The notes below the pieces were generated by a model. That model searched no databases. It was not told where the DNA came from and worked only from the letters and a program-made list of their open reading frames with translations. Shown in pieces: positions 15,253 through 24,057 of a stretch of DNA of 64,000 nt (the first letter of the stretch is position 1; each line of letters begins with the position of its first letter). The position numbers and the translations under genes were made by a program. Source of the stretch: Granulosicoccus sp045106475 (GTDB taxonomy: Bacteria; Pseudomonadota; Gammaproteobacteria; Granulosicoccales; Granulosicoccaceae); assembly GCA_045106475.1 (NCBI GenBank), contig JBGCEO010000050.1:35096-99095 (forward strand), written 5' to 3'.

Positions 15253-16590
15253 CTACTGTTTTGCTTGTTCACGCAATTCAGACACTGCATTGGCATGACC
15301 ATCAAACCCTTCATAGCTGGCAAAACGATGCGTATGCGGTGCCATCTCACGATAACCGCCTGCGGTCATATGACCCACTGAACAGGTCTTCATGAAATCA
15401 TGCACACCCAAGGGTGAGTGCGTGCGGGCAGCGGCCGAGGTTGGCAACACGCAATTGGGGCCCATCATATAATTAGCTATGGAACCTGCAGCGTGCTCAC
15501 CTAATAAAATCTCACTGGCATTACGGATATGCGCAAGATGCTCATAGGGATTTTTTGACATCACCTGACAATGCTCTGGTGCGTAGTCGTTAATAAATTC
15601 ATACGCTTCTTGCGGGTTAGCAGCTAATACAACCCCGCCTCTTTGACCACTAAGCACCGTTGACGAATAGCCTGCCAGTACATCGCTCTGGTGGTTCCAA
15701 TAGGTGGGTATGGCCTCGCGTACTGCATCGGCAATAGCAGCATCCCAGGTAACCAGAAAAGCACTACTGTCAGCGCCATGCTCTGATTCGATGGTCATGT
15801 CCAGCGCAGCAATCAGAGGATTAGCTGTGGCATCCGCCAGCAGTATGGTTTCACTCGGTCCTGCCGGTAAACCGGGATCGATACGCCCAAGCAACAGACG
15901 TTTGGCAGCAACTAGCCAGGGACTGCCTGGACCGACAATCTTGTAGCAACGTGGAATCGTTGCTGTGCCATAGGCAACGGCTGCGACTGCCTGTGCACCG
16001 CCAGCTTTGTATACCTGTTCAACGCCTGCCAGACGGGCAGCAACCAGCGTCGCAGGATCGACATGACCATCAGGGCCCGGAGGTGTCAGAATAATCGGAT
16101 TGGGCACACCTGCCACAGCTGCCGGAATGGCTGTCATAAGGGTCACTGATGGAAAAGAACCTTTACCACGAGGCGAATAGCACGCAACCGAATCTATGGG
16201 TGTTGCTCGTTCGCCCACCAACACACCCGGGCGAATTTCCTTCATCCACATTTCAGGAGGTAACTGGGCTTCATGAAATCGACGTATATTGTCTGCAGAA
16301 TATTCCAGCGTGCGAATCATTTCCGGGTCAACCCGATCAAATGCCCTGTCTATGTCTTGCCTGGTGGCCGCTATGGCATCATGGCTTAGCGACTCAGCAC
16401 CATCAAACTGTCGGCCAAAGCGAGCTAACGCTTCGTCGCCTTCCTCCTGTACAGCCTTGATTATTGGCGCAACACCCTCAAGAAAGGGCTCTAGATTATC
16501 TTCTGCGCGACTCAGCAGCTGCGCCCGCTCATCTGAATTGAGGCGACTGAGATCGTGCAAGGCTACGGGTGGATATTCTCGTTCTGGCAT
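15253..16590 (-). CDS. Histidinol dehydrogenase-family oxidoreductase (probably not HisD itself)
   Basis: The protein is 445 residues and full length for HisD, a Zn-dependent NAD alcohol dehydrogenase. The catalytic pair E339-H340 (YAPEHC) is kept, as is GPSE. Against E. coli HisD, two Zn ligands differ: Gln259 is E268 and Asp360 is N373, while H271 and H432 remain. Substrate-binding His367 is Cys (GPNCVLPT). No other his genes are nearby; the gene is divergent from a polyamine/amine catabolic operon. It is more likely a catabolic dehydrogenase for another amino or hydroxy compound, as in other HisD paralogues. The substrate cannot be told from sequence. Confidence 0.8.
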   Translation of the reverse strand: MPEREYPPVALHDLSRLNSDERAQLLSRAEDNLEPFLEGVAPIIKAVQEEGDEALARFGRQFDGAESLSHDAIAATRQDIDRAFDRVDPEMIRTLEYSADNIRRFHEAQLPPEMWMKEIRPGVLVGERATPIDSVACYSPRGKGSFPSVTLMTAIPAAVAGVPNPIILTPPGPDGHVDPATLVAARLAGVEQVYKAGGAQAVAAVAYGTATIPRCYKIVGPGSPWLVAAKRLLLGRIDPGLPAGPSETILLADATANPLIAALDMTIESEHGADSSAFLVTWDAAIADAVREAIPTYWNHQSDVLAGYSSTVLSGQRGGVVLAANPQEAYEFINDYAPEHCQVMSKNPYEHLAHIRNASEILLGEHAAGSIANYMMGPNCVLPTSAAARTHSPLGVHDFMKTCSVGHMTAGGYREMAPHTHRFASYEGFDGHANAVSELREQAKQ

Positions 16591-16754
16591 AGAGCTTTAG
16601 GACACATAGGATCAAGGGACTGACAGGGTCAGCATGAGCGTCAGTCAGTATACGCGGTAACCTCAATAAGGCGGTTAAAACTGATGTGCGCCCCTGTGAA
16701 ATCCTAGCGGATGTGCATGCTACCATCATTGAATTAGCCGCAAAATATACGATC

Positions 16755-18056
16755 ATGTCGAGTGTTCCAAGCTCCACCCAAGAGCACATAAACAGCTACT
16801 ATGCGGCCTCTGCCAACCCGAGTCCTGCCCGGCAATCGCTAGACGATTCAGTGCAGGCTGATGTGTGCGTTATCGGTGCTGGATTCAGCGGCTTGTCAGC
16901 GGCTTTGCATCTGACGGCTCAGGGGCGTCAGGTTACCGTTCTGGAAGCTGCTCGGGTTGGTTGGGGCGCGTCTGGAAGAAACGGCGGTCAAATCGTTAAT
17001 GGCCTCAACGCGAGTCTTGACACCATTGGCAAACGCTACGGTCATGATACTGCTGCTTTTGTCGGCAGTCTGGTTCAGGAAGGTGCAGGTATCATTCGCG
17101 AGTTTGTTAAGACTTACTCTATTGATTGTGATCTTAAGCAACGCAATATCTACGTGGCATTCAACGCACGTCAAATGCGTGAACTGGAAGCCAAGCAAAC
17201 CCTGTGGCAACGCCATGGCATGGATGATCACGAACTACTAGACAAAGCGGCGCTGCAACAACATGTCGGCTCATCACTCTATTGTGGAGGCATGATTGAT
17301 CATTCCGGTGGTCATTTGCATCCATTGAATCTGGCTCAAGGTGAAGCGGCCGCCCTGGAAAAGAACGGCGGTACCATCTATGAACAATCTCGGGTTAAGC
17401 GTATTGATTCAATCGAATCCAAGCCTGTAGTCATCACTGAACAAGGCAGTGTGAGCTGCAATACATTGATCGTTTGTGGCAACGCCTATCTCGGAAAGAG
17501 TGTGCCTGCACTGGCACCACGTGTCATGCCGGTCTCGACCCAGGTTATGGCAACCGAACCCTTAGCCGAAGACTTAGCGAACAAGCTGCTTCCCACCGAT
17601 GCCTGTGTAGAAGATGTGCGCTATATTCTGGACTACTACAGACTCTCAGCCGATAGGCGCTTGTTGTTTGGGGGCGGCACTGTCTATGGTGGCAACGATC
17701 CGAAAGACGTCGAAGCAAAACTGCGCCCCCATATGGAAAAGGTCTTTCCTGAGCTTCGCGGCACACCAGTTACTCACGCCTGGAGTGGTAACTTTGCGCT
17801 GTCGTTCTCTCGTGTTCCTCAATTGGGCAAACTCGGCCCACAGGTCTATTTTGCGATGGGCTATAGCGGCCATGGCGTCACCGGATCGCATCTATTCGGT
17901 AGATTGCTTGCCGAAGCCATTTCAGGAAACACGAAGCGCTTTGATCGATTTGCAGCCCTTCCCTGGTATTCGTTTCCAGGCGGGCAGCGCTTTCGCGCAC
18001 CCTATTCTACTGTAGGCTCCTGGTGGTACGGTTTTCGCGATGCTATTGGTTTGTAA
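16755..18056 (+). CDS. FAD-dependent oxidase, PuuB-like (first copy)
   Basis: The protein is 433 residues from ATG 16755. A longer frame to 16686 adds residues not expected in the family, whereas SSTQEHINSYYAASAN fits the usual start. It is a DAO-family flavoprotein with VCVIGAGFSGLSAALHL as dinucleotide-binding fold and RVGWGASGRNGGQ for FAD. GYSGHGV lies near the C-terminus. It resembles gamma-glutamylputrescine oxidoreductase, which oxidises the gamma-glutamyl amine to an aldehyde with H2O2 release. It is first in a four-gene operon; a second PuuB-like gene is last. The substrate is inferred from neighbours. Confidence 0.82.
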   Translation: MSSVPSSTQEHINSYYAASANPSPARQSLDDSVQADVCVIGAGFSGLSAALHLTAQGRQVTVLEAARVGWGASGRNGGQIVNGLNASLDTIGKRYGHDTAAFVGSLVQEGAGIIREFVKTYSIDCDLKQRNIYVAFNARQMRELEAKQTLWQRHGMDDHELLDKAALQQHVGSSLYCGGMIDHSGGHLHPLNLAQGEAAALEKNGGTIYEQSRVKRIDSIESKPVVITEQGSVSCNTLIVCGNAYLGKSVPALAPRVMPVSTQVMATEPLAEDLANKLLPTDACVEDVRYILDYYRLSADRRLLFGGGTVYGGNDPKDVEAKLRPHMEKVFPELRGTPVTHAWSGNFALSFSRVPQLGKLGPQVYFAMGYSGHGVTGSHLFGRLLAEAISGNTKRFDRFAALPWYSFPGGQRFRAPYSTVGSWWYGFRDAIGL

Positions 18057-18115
18057 GTGCTGTAAAAGCCACCACCATCTTTTTTTTCTTGAACGTCTCA
18101 ACAGGTAAGACAAGC

Positions 18116-18856
18116 ATGCAAGCAGCAAACAGGAGTCTGGGTATTCTTCAAGCTGGTCGCGCCCCTGAAGAAATGTCAGACACCTTTCAAGACTACAACC
18201 AGCTGTTTATCGATCTGCTGGGTGAAAAATCGTTCGACTATCGTCACTGGCCGGTTCTGGATGGCGTTTTTCCCGACAGTATTCACGCGGCGGATGCCTG
18301 GCTGATTACCGGTTCACGCCACGGGGTCTACGAAAATCATGACTGGATTGCCCCGTTAGAACAATTTGTGCGCGATAGTTTTGCAGCTCAGATACCAATG
18401 GTTGGCATCTGTTTTGGTCATCAACTGATTGCACAGGCACTGGGAGGCAGGGTAGAAAAATTCTCTGGTGGCTGGTCGGTTGGTCGTGTTGAATATGATC
18501 TGGACGAACAGGTTTTTGGTGCACCGGTATTATTGCAGGAAGATGGTGCAAAGGATTCGAAAACAGCGCTCATCGCCTATCATCAGGATCAGGTTATTGA
18601 GCCGCCAGCTTCTGCCAGAACCGTGGGCAGCACGAATTTTTGCAAACATGCGGCACTGGTTTACGGCGACGACATCCTGACCATCCAACCCCACCCTGAG
18701 TTCGATCGGTACTTTGTCGATGGATTGCTCGCCACGCGCGGTGCAACTCTACCTGAGCAAATACTAACGCACGCAAAAGAATCTTTACATTGCCCCCTGG
18801 AACGGGAGAATGTAGCCAACACACTCCGTCGTTTTCTTGAGCGAACGATCACATGA
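18116..18856 (+). CDS. Class I glutamine amidotransferase
   Basis: The protein is 246 residues from ATG 18116, which has AGGTAAG upstream; the frame extends to 18023 but has no better site. The fold is GMP-synthase-like GATase: nucleophile Cys99 in GICFGHQ and a His/Glu pair in QPHPEFD. Residues after the Cys (GWSVGRVEYDL) are typical of stand-alone amidotransferases beside glutamine-synthetase-like genes. It probably hydrolyses a gamma-glutamyl amide, analogous to PuuD, although PuuD is a C26 peptidase with different surrounding sequence. Its stop overlaps the next gene by four bases (ATGA). Confidence 0.8.
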   Translation: MQAANRSLGILQAGRAPEEMSDTFQDYNQLFIDLLGEKSFDYRHWPVLDGVFPDSIHAADAWLITGSRHGVYENHDWIAPLEQFVRDSFAAQIPMVGICFGHQLIAQALGGRVEKFSGGWSVGRVEYDLDEQVFGAPVLLQEDGAKDSKTALIAYHQDQVIEPPASARTVGSTNFCKHAALVYGDDILTIQPHPEFDRYFVDGLLATRGATLPEQILTHAKESLHCPLERENVANTLRRFLERTIT

Positions 18857-20223
18857 GCACACATTCCCAATGGATGGAGCAACTGCCCGACGCATTCCAT
18901 ACCTGGCTTAATGGACGACGGGTTGATGATGTCGAATGTGTCATTGCCGATATCGCTGGTACTTCTCGTGGCAAGGCCATGCCGGCCAGAAAGTTTGCGC
19001 GCGGCGATGCTATGTATCTTCCTACATCCATTTTTTACCAGACCATCACCGGCGACTACGTTGATCTGGAAGACATGCCCGATCAATGGACTGAATCAGA
19101 CCTGGTTCTGGTACCCGATTTTTCTGCTGCCACGGCAGTTCCCTGGTCGGCCGATGTAACTCTGCAAGTTGTACACGATGTTCACAACCAGAATGGCTCA
19201 CCGGTCAGCATGGCTCCGCGTAACGTTCTTAAACGCATTATTGGTGAATATGCCAAGCATGGATGGAAGCCAGTGGTAGCGCCAGAGCTGGAGTTTTATC
19301 TGACTAAGCCTAATATCGATCCGAATCTGCCAGTAGAACCGCCTATTGGAAGAACAGGTAGACAAGGCATTGCACGGCAGGCCTACAGCATGAGTGCGGT
19401 AGAAGAATATGGCACAGTCATCGATGACATATACGATTTTGCTGAGGCTCAGGGCTTTGAGATCGATACCATCATTCAAGAAGGTGGCGCTGGTCAAATC
19501 GAAATCAATTTAATGCACGGTGATCCTGTCGAGCTTGCAGATCAGGTGTTTTTCTACAAAAGACTGATTCGGGAAGCAGCACTGAAGAATGGTTGCTTTG
19601 CCACGTTCATGGCCAAACCGATGGAGGAGCAACCCGGCAGCGCCATGCACATACATCAGAGTGTTGTGTCGTCGTCAGATGGTAAAAATATCTTCAATAA
19701 CGATAAGGACGAACCCACGGATCTGTTTTATGGATTCATTGCCGGCCAACAGGCGCTTACGCCCGATGTCATTTGCATACTCGCACCTTATGTCAATTCG
19801 TATCGACGCTTTCGCCGCGATGATTCGGCACCTATCAATCTGGAATGGGGTATCGATAATCGCACAACGGGTATACGCATCCCGTTGTCGAATCCTGCCA
19901 GCAGACGAGTTGAGAATCGAGTGGTCGGCATGGATTGCAACCCTTACCTGGCAATTGCCGCAAGCCTTGCCTGTGGACTCACAGGCATGGTTAACAAGAT
20001 GACACCACGTGAATCGATCAAGGGTGACGCCTACTCCCTGCCACATGACCTGCCGCGTGATCTGTCAGTTGCGCTGGAACTCTTTAGCGCCAATCCGGCT
20101 TTGGAAAAGCTATTGGGCGAGGAATTTTGCAAATTGTATCGCACGGTCAAGCATCAGGAATCTGCAGCGTTCCTACAGGTAATCAGTCCCTGGGAACGCG
20201 AACACCTGCTACTCAATGTCTAG
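18853..20223 (+). CDS. Glutamine synthetase-family ligase, PuuA-like
   Basis: The protein is 456 residues. It has the GS beta-grasp domain (IADIAGTSRGKAMPARKF) and a catalytic domain with ELEFYL, GAGQIEINL and GSAMHIHQSV. The length and lack of the adenylylation-loop Tyr context fit the PuuA/GlnT branch, which joins glutamate to amines (gamma-glutamylputrescine synthetase) using ATP. Flanking PuuB-like oxidases and the coupled amidotransferase support a gamma-glutamylation route for amine use in the cytoplasm. No aldehyde dehydrogenase (PuuC) or transaminase (PuuE) is in the window, so the pathway is incomplete here. Confidence 0.85.
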   Translation: MSTHSQWMEQLPDAFHTWLNGRRVDDVECVIADIAGTSRGKAMPARKFARGDAMYLPTSIFYQTITGDYVDLEDMPDQWTESDLVLVPDFSAATAVPWSADVTLQVVHDVHNQNGSPVSMAPRNVLKRIIGEYAKHGWKPVVAPELEFYLTKPNIDPNLPVEPPIGRTGRQGIARQAYSMSAVEEYGTVIDDIYDFAEAQGFEIDTIIQEGGAGQIEINLMHGDPVELADQVFFYKRLIREAALKNGCFATFMAKPMEEQPGSAMHIHQSVVSSSDGKNIFNNDKDEPTDLFYGFIAGQQALTPDVICILAPYVNSYRRFRRDDSAPINLEWGIDNRTTGIRIPLSNPASRRVENRVVGMDCNPYLAIAASLACGLTGMVNKMTPRESIKGDAYSLPHDLPRDLSVALELFSANPALEKLLGEEFCKLYRTVKHQESAAFLQVISPWEREHLLLNV

Positions 20224-20238
20224 CAAGGCGCAGCTCGA

Positions 20239-21543
20239 ATGAAACTGCTCTACGCAAACGATGGGCGTGGTGAGCATGCGCCCTCATGGTACAAAGCGAG
20301 CTGCTCCACACCAAAACGATCAAGCCTGGAGAGTAATACAAGTGCTGACACCTGCATCATAGGTGCGGGGTTTACCGGTTTGTCAGCCGCGCTGTGCCTG
20401 GCGCAGCAAGGCAAACAGGCTATCGTGCTTGATGCTCATCGAATCGGTTGGGGAGCATCAGGACGAAATGGTGGTCAGCTTGGAAGCGGATACAACCAGA
20501 GCCAAATCGAACTGGAAAAAAGCATGGGCAAGCAATCCGCACACGAATTGTGGGCGGTAACGCAAGAGGCAAAAGCTTTTGTACACAAGCTTTGCCAGGA
20601 ACATGACATTGATATCGAATATCACCCCGGAATCGTAACAGCGCTTCACAGAAAACGTGGCCTGAAGGAACTACATGACTACTGTACTTTTATGAATCGT
20701 GAGTACCACTACGATGCGCTAGAACCACTTAATCGTTCGGCACTCAAACAACGTGTCGATAGCGAAGGTTACTTCGGTGGTTGTATTGATCACGATGCAG
20801 GACATGTGCATCCGTTAAAGATGGCTCACTCTTTTGCCGTGGCTGCTGAGAAAGCCGGCGCCATCATTCACGAACTCAGTGAAGTTACCAGAATTGAGCC
20901 GCTACCGCGCTCAACGCGCTATCGCGTCGTGACGCCCAGTGGCAGTGTAGTTTGCGAAAATGTCGTGCTGGCTTGCAATGGCTATGTCGATGATTTAAGT
21001 ACGGTGCTCAACAAGCGTGTGATGCCTATCAACAACTTCATTGTCGTTACAGAACCCCTTGGAGAACAAGCTGAGGCCCTACTGCCCTACAATAATGCGG
21101 TGGCGGATTCGCGTTTCGTGGTTAACTATTTTCGTCGAGTCAGCGAAGATCGATTGTTGTTTGGCGGTGGTGAAAACTACTCCTACCGCTTCCCAAAACT
21201 AATTGAGCGTTCGGTAAGAAAAGCCATGCTGGGTGTTTTTCCGCAATTGGAAAACGCCCGAATCGACTATTCATGGGGCGGCACACTGGCGATTACGCGA
21301 AGCAGACTCCCCTATGTAGGGCGTTTGGCAGAAGGTTTTTACACCGCGGGCGGGTATTCCGGCCATGGTGTGGCATTAGCCGCGATGGGTGGTACGGCTA
21401 TTGGTGAACATATTGGTGGCATGAAAGAGCGTTTCGATTTGCTGGGCCGCTTGCCAGGTGCAAGTTTTCCAGGCGGCAAACAACTCCGGCCGACCCTGCT
21501 AGCTCTGGCCATGACCGGCTATAGCTGGCTGGATCGACTCTAG
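20239..21543 (+). CDS. FAD-dependent oxidase, PuuB-like (second copy)
   Basis: The protein is 434 residues, a DAO-family flavoprotein paralogous to the gene at 16755. It has TCIIGAGFTGLSAALCL, HRIGWGASGRNGGQLGSG, and GGYSGHGVALA near the end. The closest functional match is gamma-glutamylputrescine oxidase. It starts 15 bases after the PuuA-like stop and closes the operon. The two copies differ through much of the middle (for example residues 110-200), so they probably act on different gamma-glutamyl amines rather than being a recent duplication. A hairpin with a T tail lies about 115 bases downstream. Confidence 0.85.
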   Translation: MKLLYANDGRGEHAPSWYKASCSTPKRSSLESNTSADTCIIGAGFTGLSAALCLAQQGKQAIVLDAHRIGWGASGRNGGQLGSGYNQSQIELEKSMGKQSAHELWAVTQEAKAFVHKLCQEHDIDIEYHPGIVTALHRKRGLKELHDYCTFMNREYHYDALEPLNRSALKQRVDSEGYFGGCIDHDAGHVHPLKMAHSFAVAAEKAGAIIHELSEVTRIEPLPRSTRYRVVTPSGSVVCENVVLACNGYVDDLSTVLNKRVMPINNFIVVTEPLGEQAEALLPYNNAVADSRFVVNYFRRVSEDRLLFGGGENYSYRFPKLIERSVRKAMLGVFPQLENARIDYSWGGTLAITRSRLPYVGRLAEGFYTAGGYSGHGVALAAMGGTAIGEHIGGMKERFDLLGRLPGASFPGGKQLRPTLLALAMTGYSWLDRL

Positions 21544-21659
21544 AGACCCAGTCACGTTGTAATGACACATTGTTTATCAAATGAACAATATTTCGTCTAA
21601 CTGGCAGGCAAAGTGTGTTGTACTGCTCACAAATCGCGTTTTAAGCTCTACAATGAACT

Positions 21660-21686
21660 AAAGCGGATGTGAGGAAGTCTGCTTTT
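21660..21686 (+). terminator. Probable terminator of the Puu-like operon
   Basis: An 8-bp stem (AAAGCGGA with TCTGCTTT, one G-U pair) surrounds a 10-base loop and continues into TTTT. It lies downstream of the second PuuB-like gene and before the LysM gene's own leader. Confidence 0.5.
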
Positions 21687-21731
21687 CATGACCAAGCCTT
21701 ATACATTTCGACCACTATAGTGATGCCAGAC

Positions 21732-21751
21732 GCATGTTAATGGCAACATGC
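21732..21751 (+). promoter_or_regulatory. Inverted repeat ahead of the LysM gene
   Basis: GCATGTT and AACATGC form a perfect 7-bp inverted repeat around six bases. Four bases later TATGAT (21755-21760) could serve as a -10 box. Operator function is a guess; I see no good -35 box. Confidence 0.3.
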
Positions 21752-21793
21752 CGCTATGATGTAGGATTGTAGGAACCTAGAGGGAGCAGTTCG

Positions 21794-22348
21794 GTGATTG
21801 CCAAATCTGATGTAATCATACTGGTAGTATCTGCCTCAGCCTTGGCTGCGGGCATTTACAGATGGCAATCTAATATAGCCTCGTATGCACCCGTGCAGAC
21901 CACAGCCAGCGCACCAGCCACTACAACTCTAAACCCCAACACACAAGCCTCTGCCATCATTGCCAATAGCCAACAAGCTGGCAACAACCCGTCGCTGACG
22001 ACCACCGGCACTGCCATCAATGGCAACTCAGGTTCAACTATCGCAGTCAACGGATCTATAGCGCAGCCCTCTTCAGTGGGTACCACTGTGCAGGCTAGCA
22101 GCTCCACTATCAATAACGCTTCAACAGCAAACGTCTCAGTCGGAAACAACAATCAGGATGCCGGCAGTACTCTTACACAAGTTGCTGAACCGCTTTATGG
22201 TAGCTATCTAGTTAAGTCAGGGGATTATCTGGGCAAGATTGCGCAGACCTATGGCACCACCGTTTCTGAACTGCGCCGCATTAACAATATTAGCGGCTCA
22301 ATCATAGAAATTGATCAGGAAATACTCTACCCCCTTCCTGCCAACTAG
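21794..22348 (+). CDS. LysM-domain membrane-anchored protein
   Basis: The protein is 184 residues. The start is GTG 21794 with AGGGAG seven bases upstream. An N-terminal hydrophobic segment (about residues 6-22) is an uncleaved anchor or signal. Residues 30-130 are a low-complexity Thr/Ser/Asn/Ala linker. The last 45 residues are one LysM domain (YLVKSGDYLGKIAQTYGT...LRRINNI...IDQEILYP), which binds peptidoglycan. No catalytic domain is fused to it, so it is likely a cell-wall-attached periplasmic protein of unknown purpose. It is convergent with the next gene with only two bases between. Confidence 0.8.
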   Translation: MIAKSDVIILVVSASALAAGIYRWQSNIASYAPVQTTASAPATTTLNPNTQASAIIANSQQAGNNPSLTTTGTAINGNSGSTIAVNGSIAQPSSVGTTVQASSSTINNASTANVSVGNNNQDAGSTLTQVAEPLYGSYLVKSGDYLGKIAQTYGTTVSELRRINNISGSIIEIDQEILYPLPAN

Positions 22349-22350
22349 CG

Positions 22351-23190
22351 TTAGTTCCAGACACACACCTTCTTGAGTGTCTTGCCCTTTTTTAAGTACT
22401 TACGCGTTTTTCCCAATTCTAGCTGCACATCAAAAACCGAACCCATATCGATGTAGGTGTGTTGAGGGGCGTGGGTAGCTAGTTCGAAAATAATGATGTT
22501 CGACAAGACACCTGCGCAGAAGAGAAACACCTCATCATTGCCCTGTACGGATTCAATGTACTCAAGCATCTCTTGCCTTAGTCGTTGATGATCATTAACC
22601 CATGAATTGGGACCCACACTGAACCGCCTATTGATGACAAATGGCAGATTGTCTGTCACAGCCCTTTCATGGCAGACAATATTGACCCTACGCAGGCTCA
22701 GAGCTGGCACTAAACGCTCCTGAAACGCGCTGTAATTGGAATTGACAAACACATTAGCCCAGCTAAGTTGTTGCTCGTGCTGATTGGCAGCCTGCTTCAA
22801 GTGATCAAAACTGGCCTGTCCGACGCAGCAGGGGCAGGCAATACCCACAAAGTAATCAGCGTCTCTGTAAGCCAGCGATTGCGCCAGTAAACTGCGCTGC
22901 TGCTCTTGCTGCGCATCGCCCGGTACGTACTTGTGCTCGCCATTGTATTTGCCTGAAAGGTCGATGCCTTGACCCTCTATGATCATCATCTCGCCATCAC
23001 CAAAACGAACCAGTGAAAAATTCTGCAGGTTTTCGATGCGCCGGATAAAATAGTTCAGCTCTTGATGAAATTGTTTTCCAGAGGCGGTGATCCGGGCTTT
23101 CTCATAGTCAGCATCCGACATGAGCTCAGGTGCAGCGTTCGCAGCTTGAGTACCTGCCCTGTAGCGATTTAGCAATGACATCAGGCCCAT
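22351..23190 (-). CDS. Putative GT-D fold glycosyltransferase
   Basis: The protein is 279 residues. The key feature is SLVRFGDGEM at about residues 59-68, the R-x-GDGE motif of the GT-D fold (former DUF1792), where the acidic residues bind the nucleotide sugar. A conserved FLFCAGVLSNIIIFEL and YIDMGSVFD near the end also fit that family. There is no signal or membrane helix, so it is cytoplasmic, probably acting on a surface polysaccharide or glycoprotein. ATG 23190 has GGA five bases upstream. No other glycan genes adjoin it. The call rests mainly on the motif. Confidence 0.6.
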   Translation of the reverse strand: MGLMSLLNRYRAGTQAANAAPELMSDADYEKARITASGKQFHQELNYFIRRIENLQNFSLVRFGDGEMMIIEGQGIDLSGKYNGEHKYVPGDAQQEQQRSLLAQSLAYRDADYFVGIACPCCVGQASFDHLKQAANQHEQQLSWANVFVNSNYSAFQERLVPALSLRRVNIVCHERAVTDNLPFVINRRFSVGPNSWVNDHQRLRQEMLEYIESVQGNDEVFLFCAGVLSNIIIFELATHAPQHTYIDMGSVFDVQLELGKTRKYLKKGKTLKKVCVWN

Positions 23191-23295
23191 GCGGATCCAT
23201 CTTCTCTAATTCGTTGTAACAGTATAAACGGGCTCTGCACGATACGCGCAGCATCCTTATACTGACGTCATCTCTCTCAACGGCAATACCTGAAC

Positions 23296-24048
23296 ATGAC
23301 GCTTTCCGTATTTGGCAATTTATTTGAAGGGCGTACCGTAGTGATAACCGGCGCAGGCAACGGTATAGGCCGCGCGGCCACGCTCGCATTCCACTCCGCC
23401 GGAGCCAAGATAATTGCTCACCTTGGCCGGGATGATCGCTACGCAGCCGAACTACCCGACAACATCATAACTACAAGCGGTGATTTCACGCAGCCCGATG
23501 ATCAACTGAGGTTTGTAGAATTCGCAGCCGCGCAGACGGATCAAATCGATGTGCTGGTGAACAACGCCGGCACCATGTTCGGACGATTTCCAGCAGAGAC
23601 ACTGACCGAGGAACAATACAACCAGATTGTCGAACTCAACCAGAGTGCAGTTGTACGCATAAGCCGGGGTTTACTGCCTCTGCTCAAAAAAGCCAACAAC
23701 GCATCCATCGTCAATACGGTTTCCATATCGGCCTCTACCGGGGGCAGTCCGGGGTCGTCAATCTACTCAGCGACCAAGGCTTTCGTCTCAACCTACTCGC
23801 GTGGTTTAGCCCGCGAACTGGCACCGGAAGGCATCCGAGTCAACGCGGTATCACCCGGCGTAATCAACACCGATTTTCATGCACGCTATTCCAGTGAAGA
23901 AAAGTTGGAGGCTACGCGCAAGCAGATTCCATTGCAGCGACTGGGCAGCTCAGAAGACTGTGCACCCACTTTTTTGTTTCTGGCAGCGCCGGAGCTTTCG
24001 GGCTACATCACTGGACAGGTGATAGAGATCAACGGCGGGCAGCGCTGA
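23296..24048 (+). CDS. Short-chain dehydrogenase/reductase
   Basis: The protein is 250 residues, a classical SDR. The cofactor motif is TGAGNGIG near residue 19; NNAG lies near residue 90; the catalytic S-x12-Y-x3-K is seen as VSISAS...IYSATKAF; and SPGVINTDF follows. It ends with GQVIEINGGQR, as in FabG-like enzymes. The reaction is NAD(P)H-dependent reduction or oxidation of an unknown carbonyl or alcohol. It is transcribed divergently from the GT-D gene and convergently with the MFS gene, so it is probably a single-gene unit. Confidence 0.88.
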   Translation: MTLSVFGNLFEGRTVVITGAGNGIGRAATLAFHSAGAKIIAHLGRDDRYAAELPDNIITTSGDFTQPDDQLRFVEFAAAQTDQIDVLVNNAGTMFGRFPAETLTEEQYNQIVELNQSAVVRISRGLLPLLKKANNASIVNTVSISASTGGSPGSSIYSATKAFVSTYSRGLARELAPEGIRVNAVSPGVINTDFHARYSSEEKLEATRKQIPLQRLGSSEDCAPTFLFLAAPELSGYITGQVIEINGGQR

Positions 24049-24057
24049 ACTAGTCGA

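Noticed and set aside
15253..16590. Histidine biosynthesis HisD
   Set aside because: Changed metal and substrate residues and no his genes nearby; called as a HisD-family paralogue.
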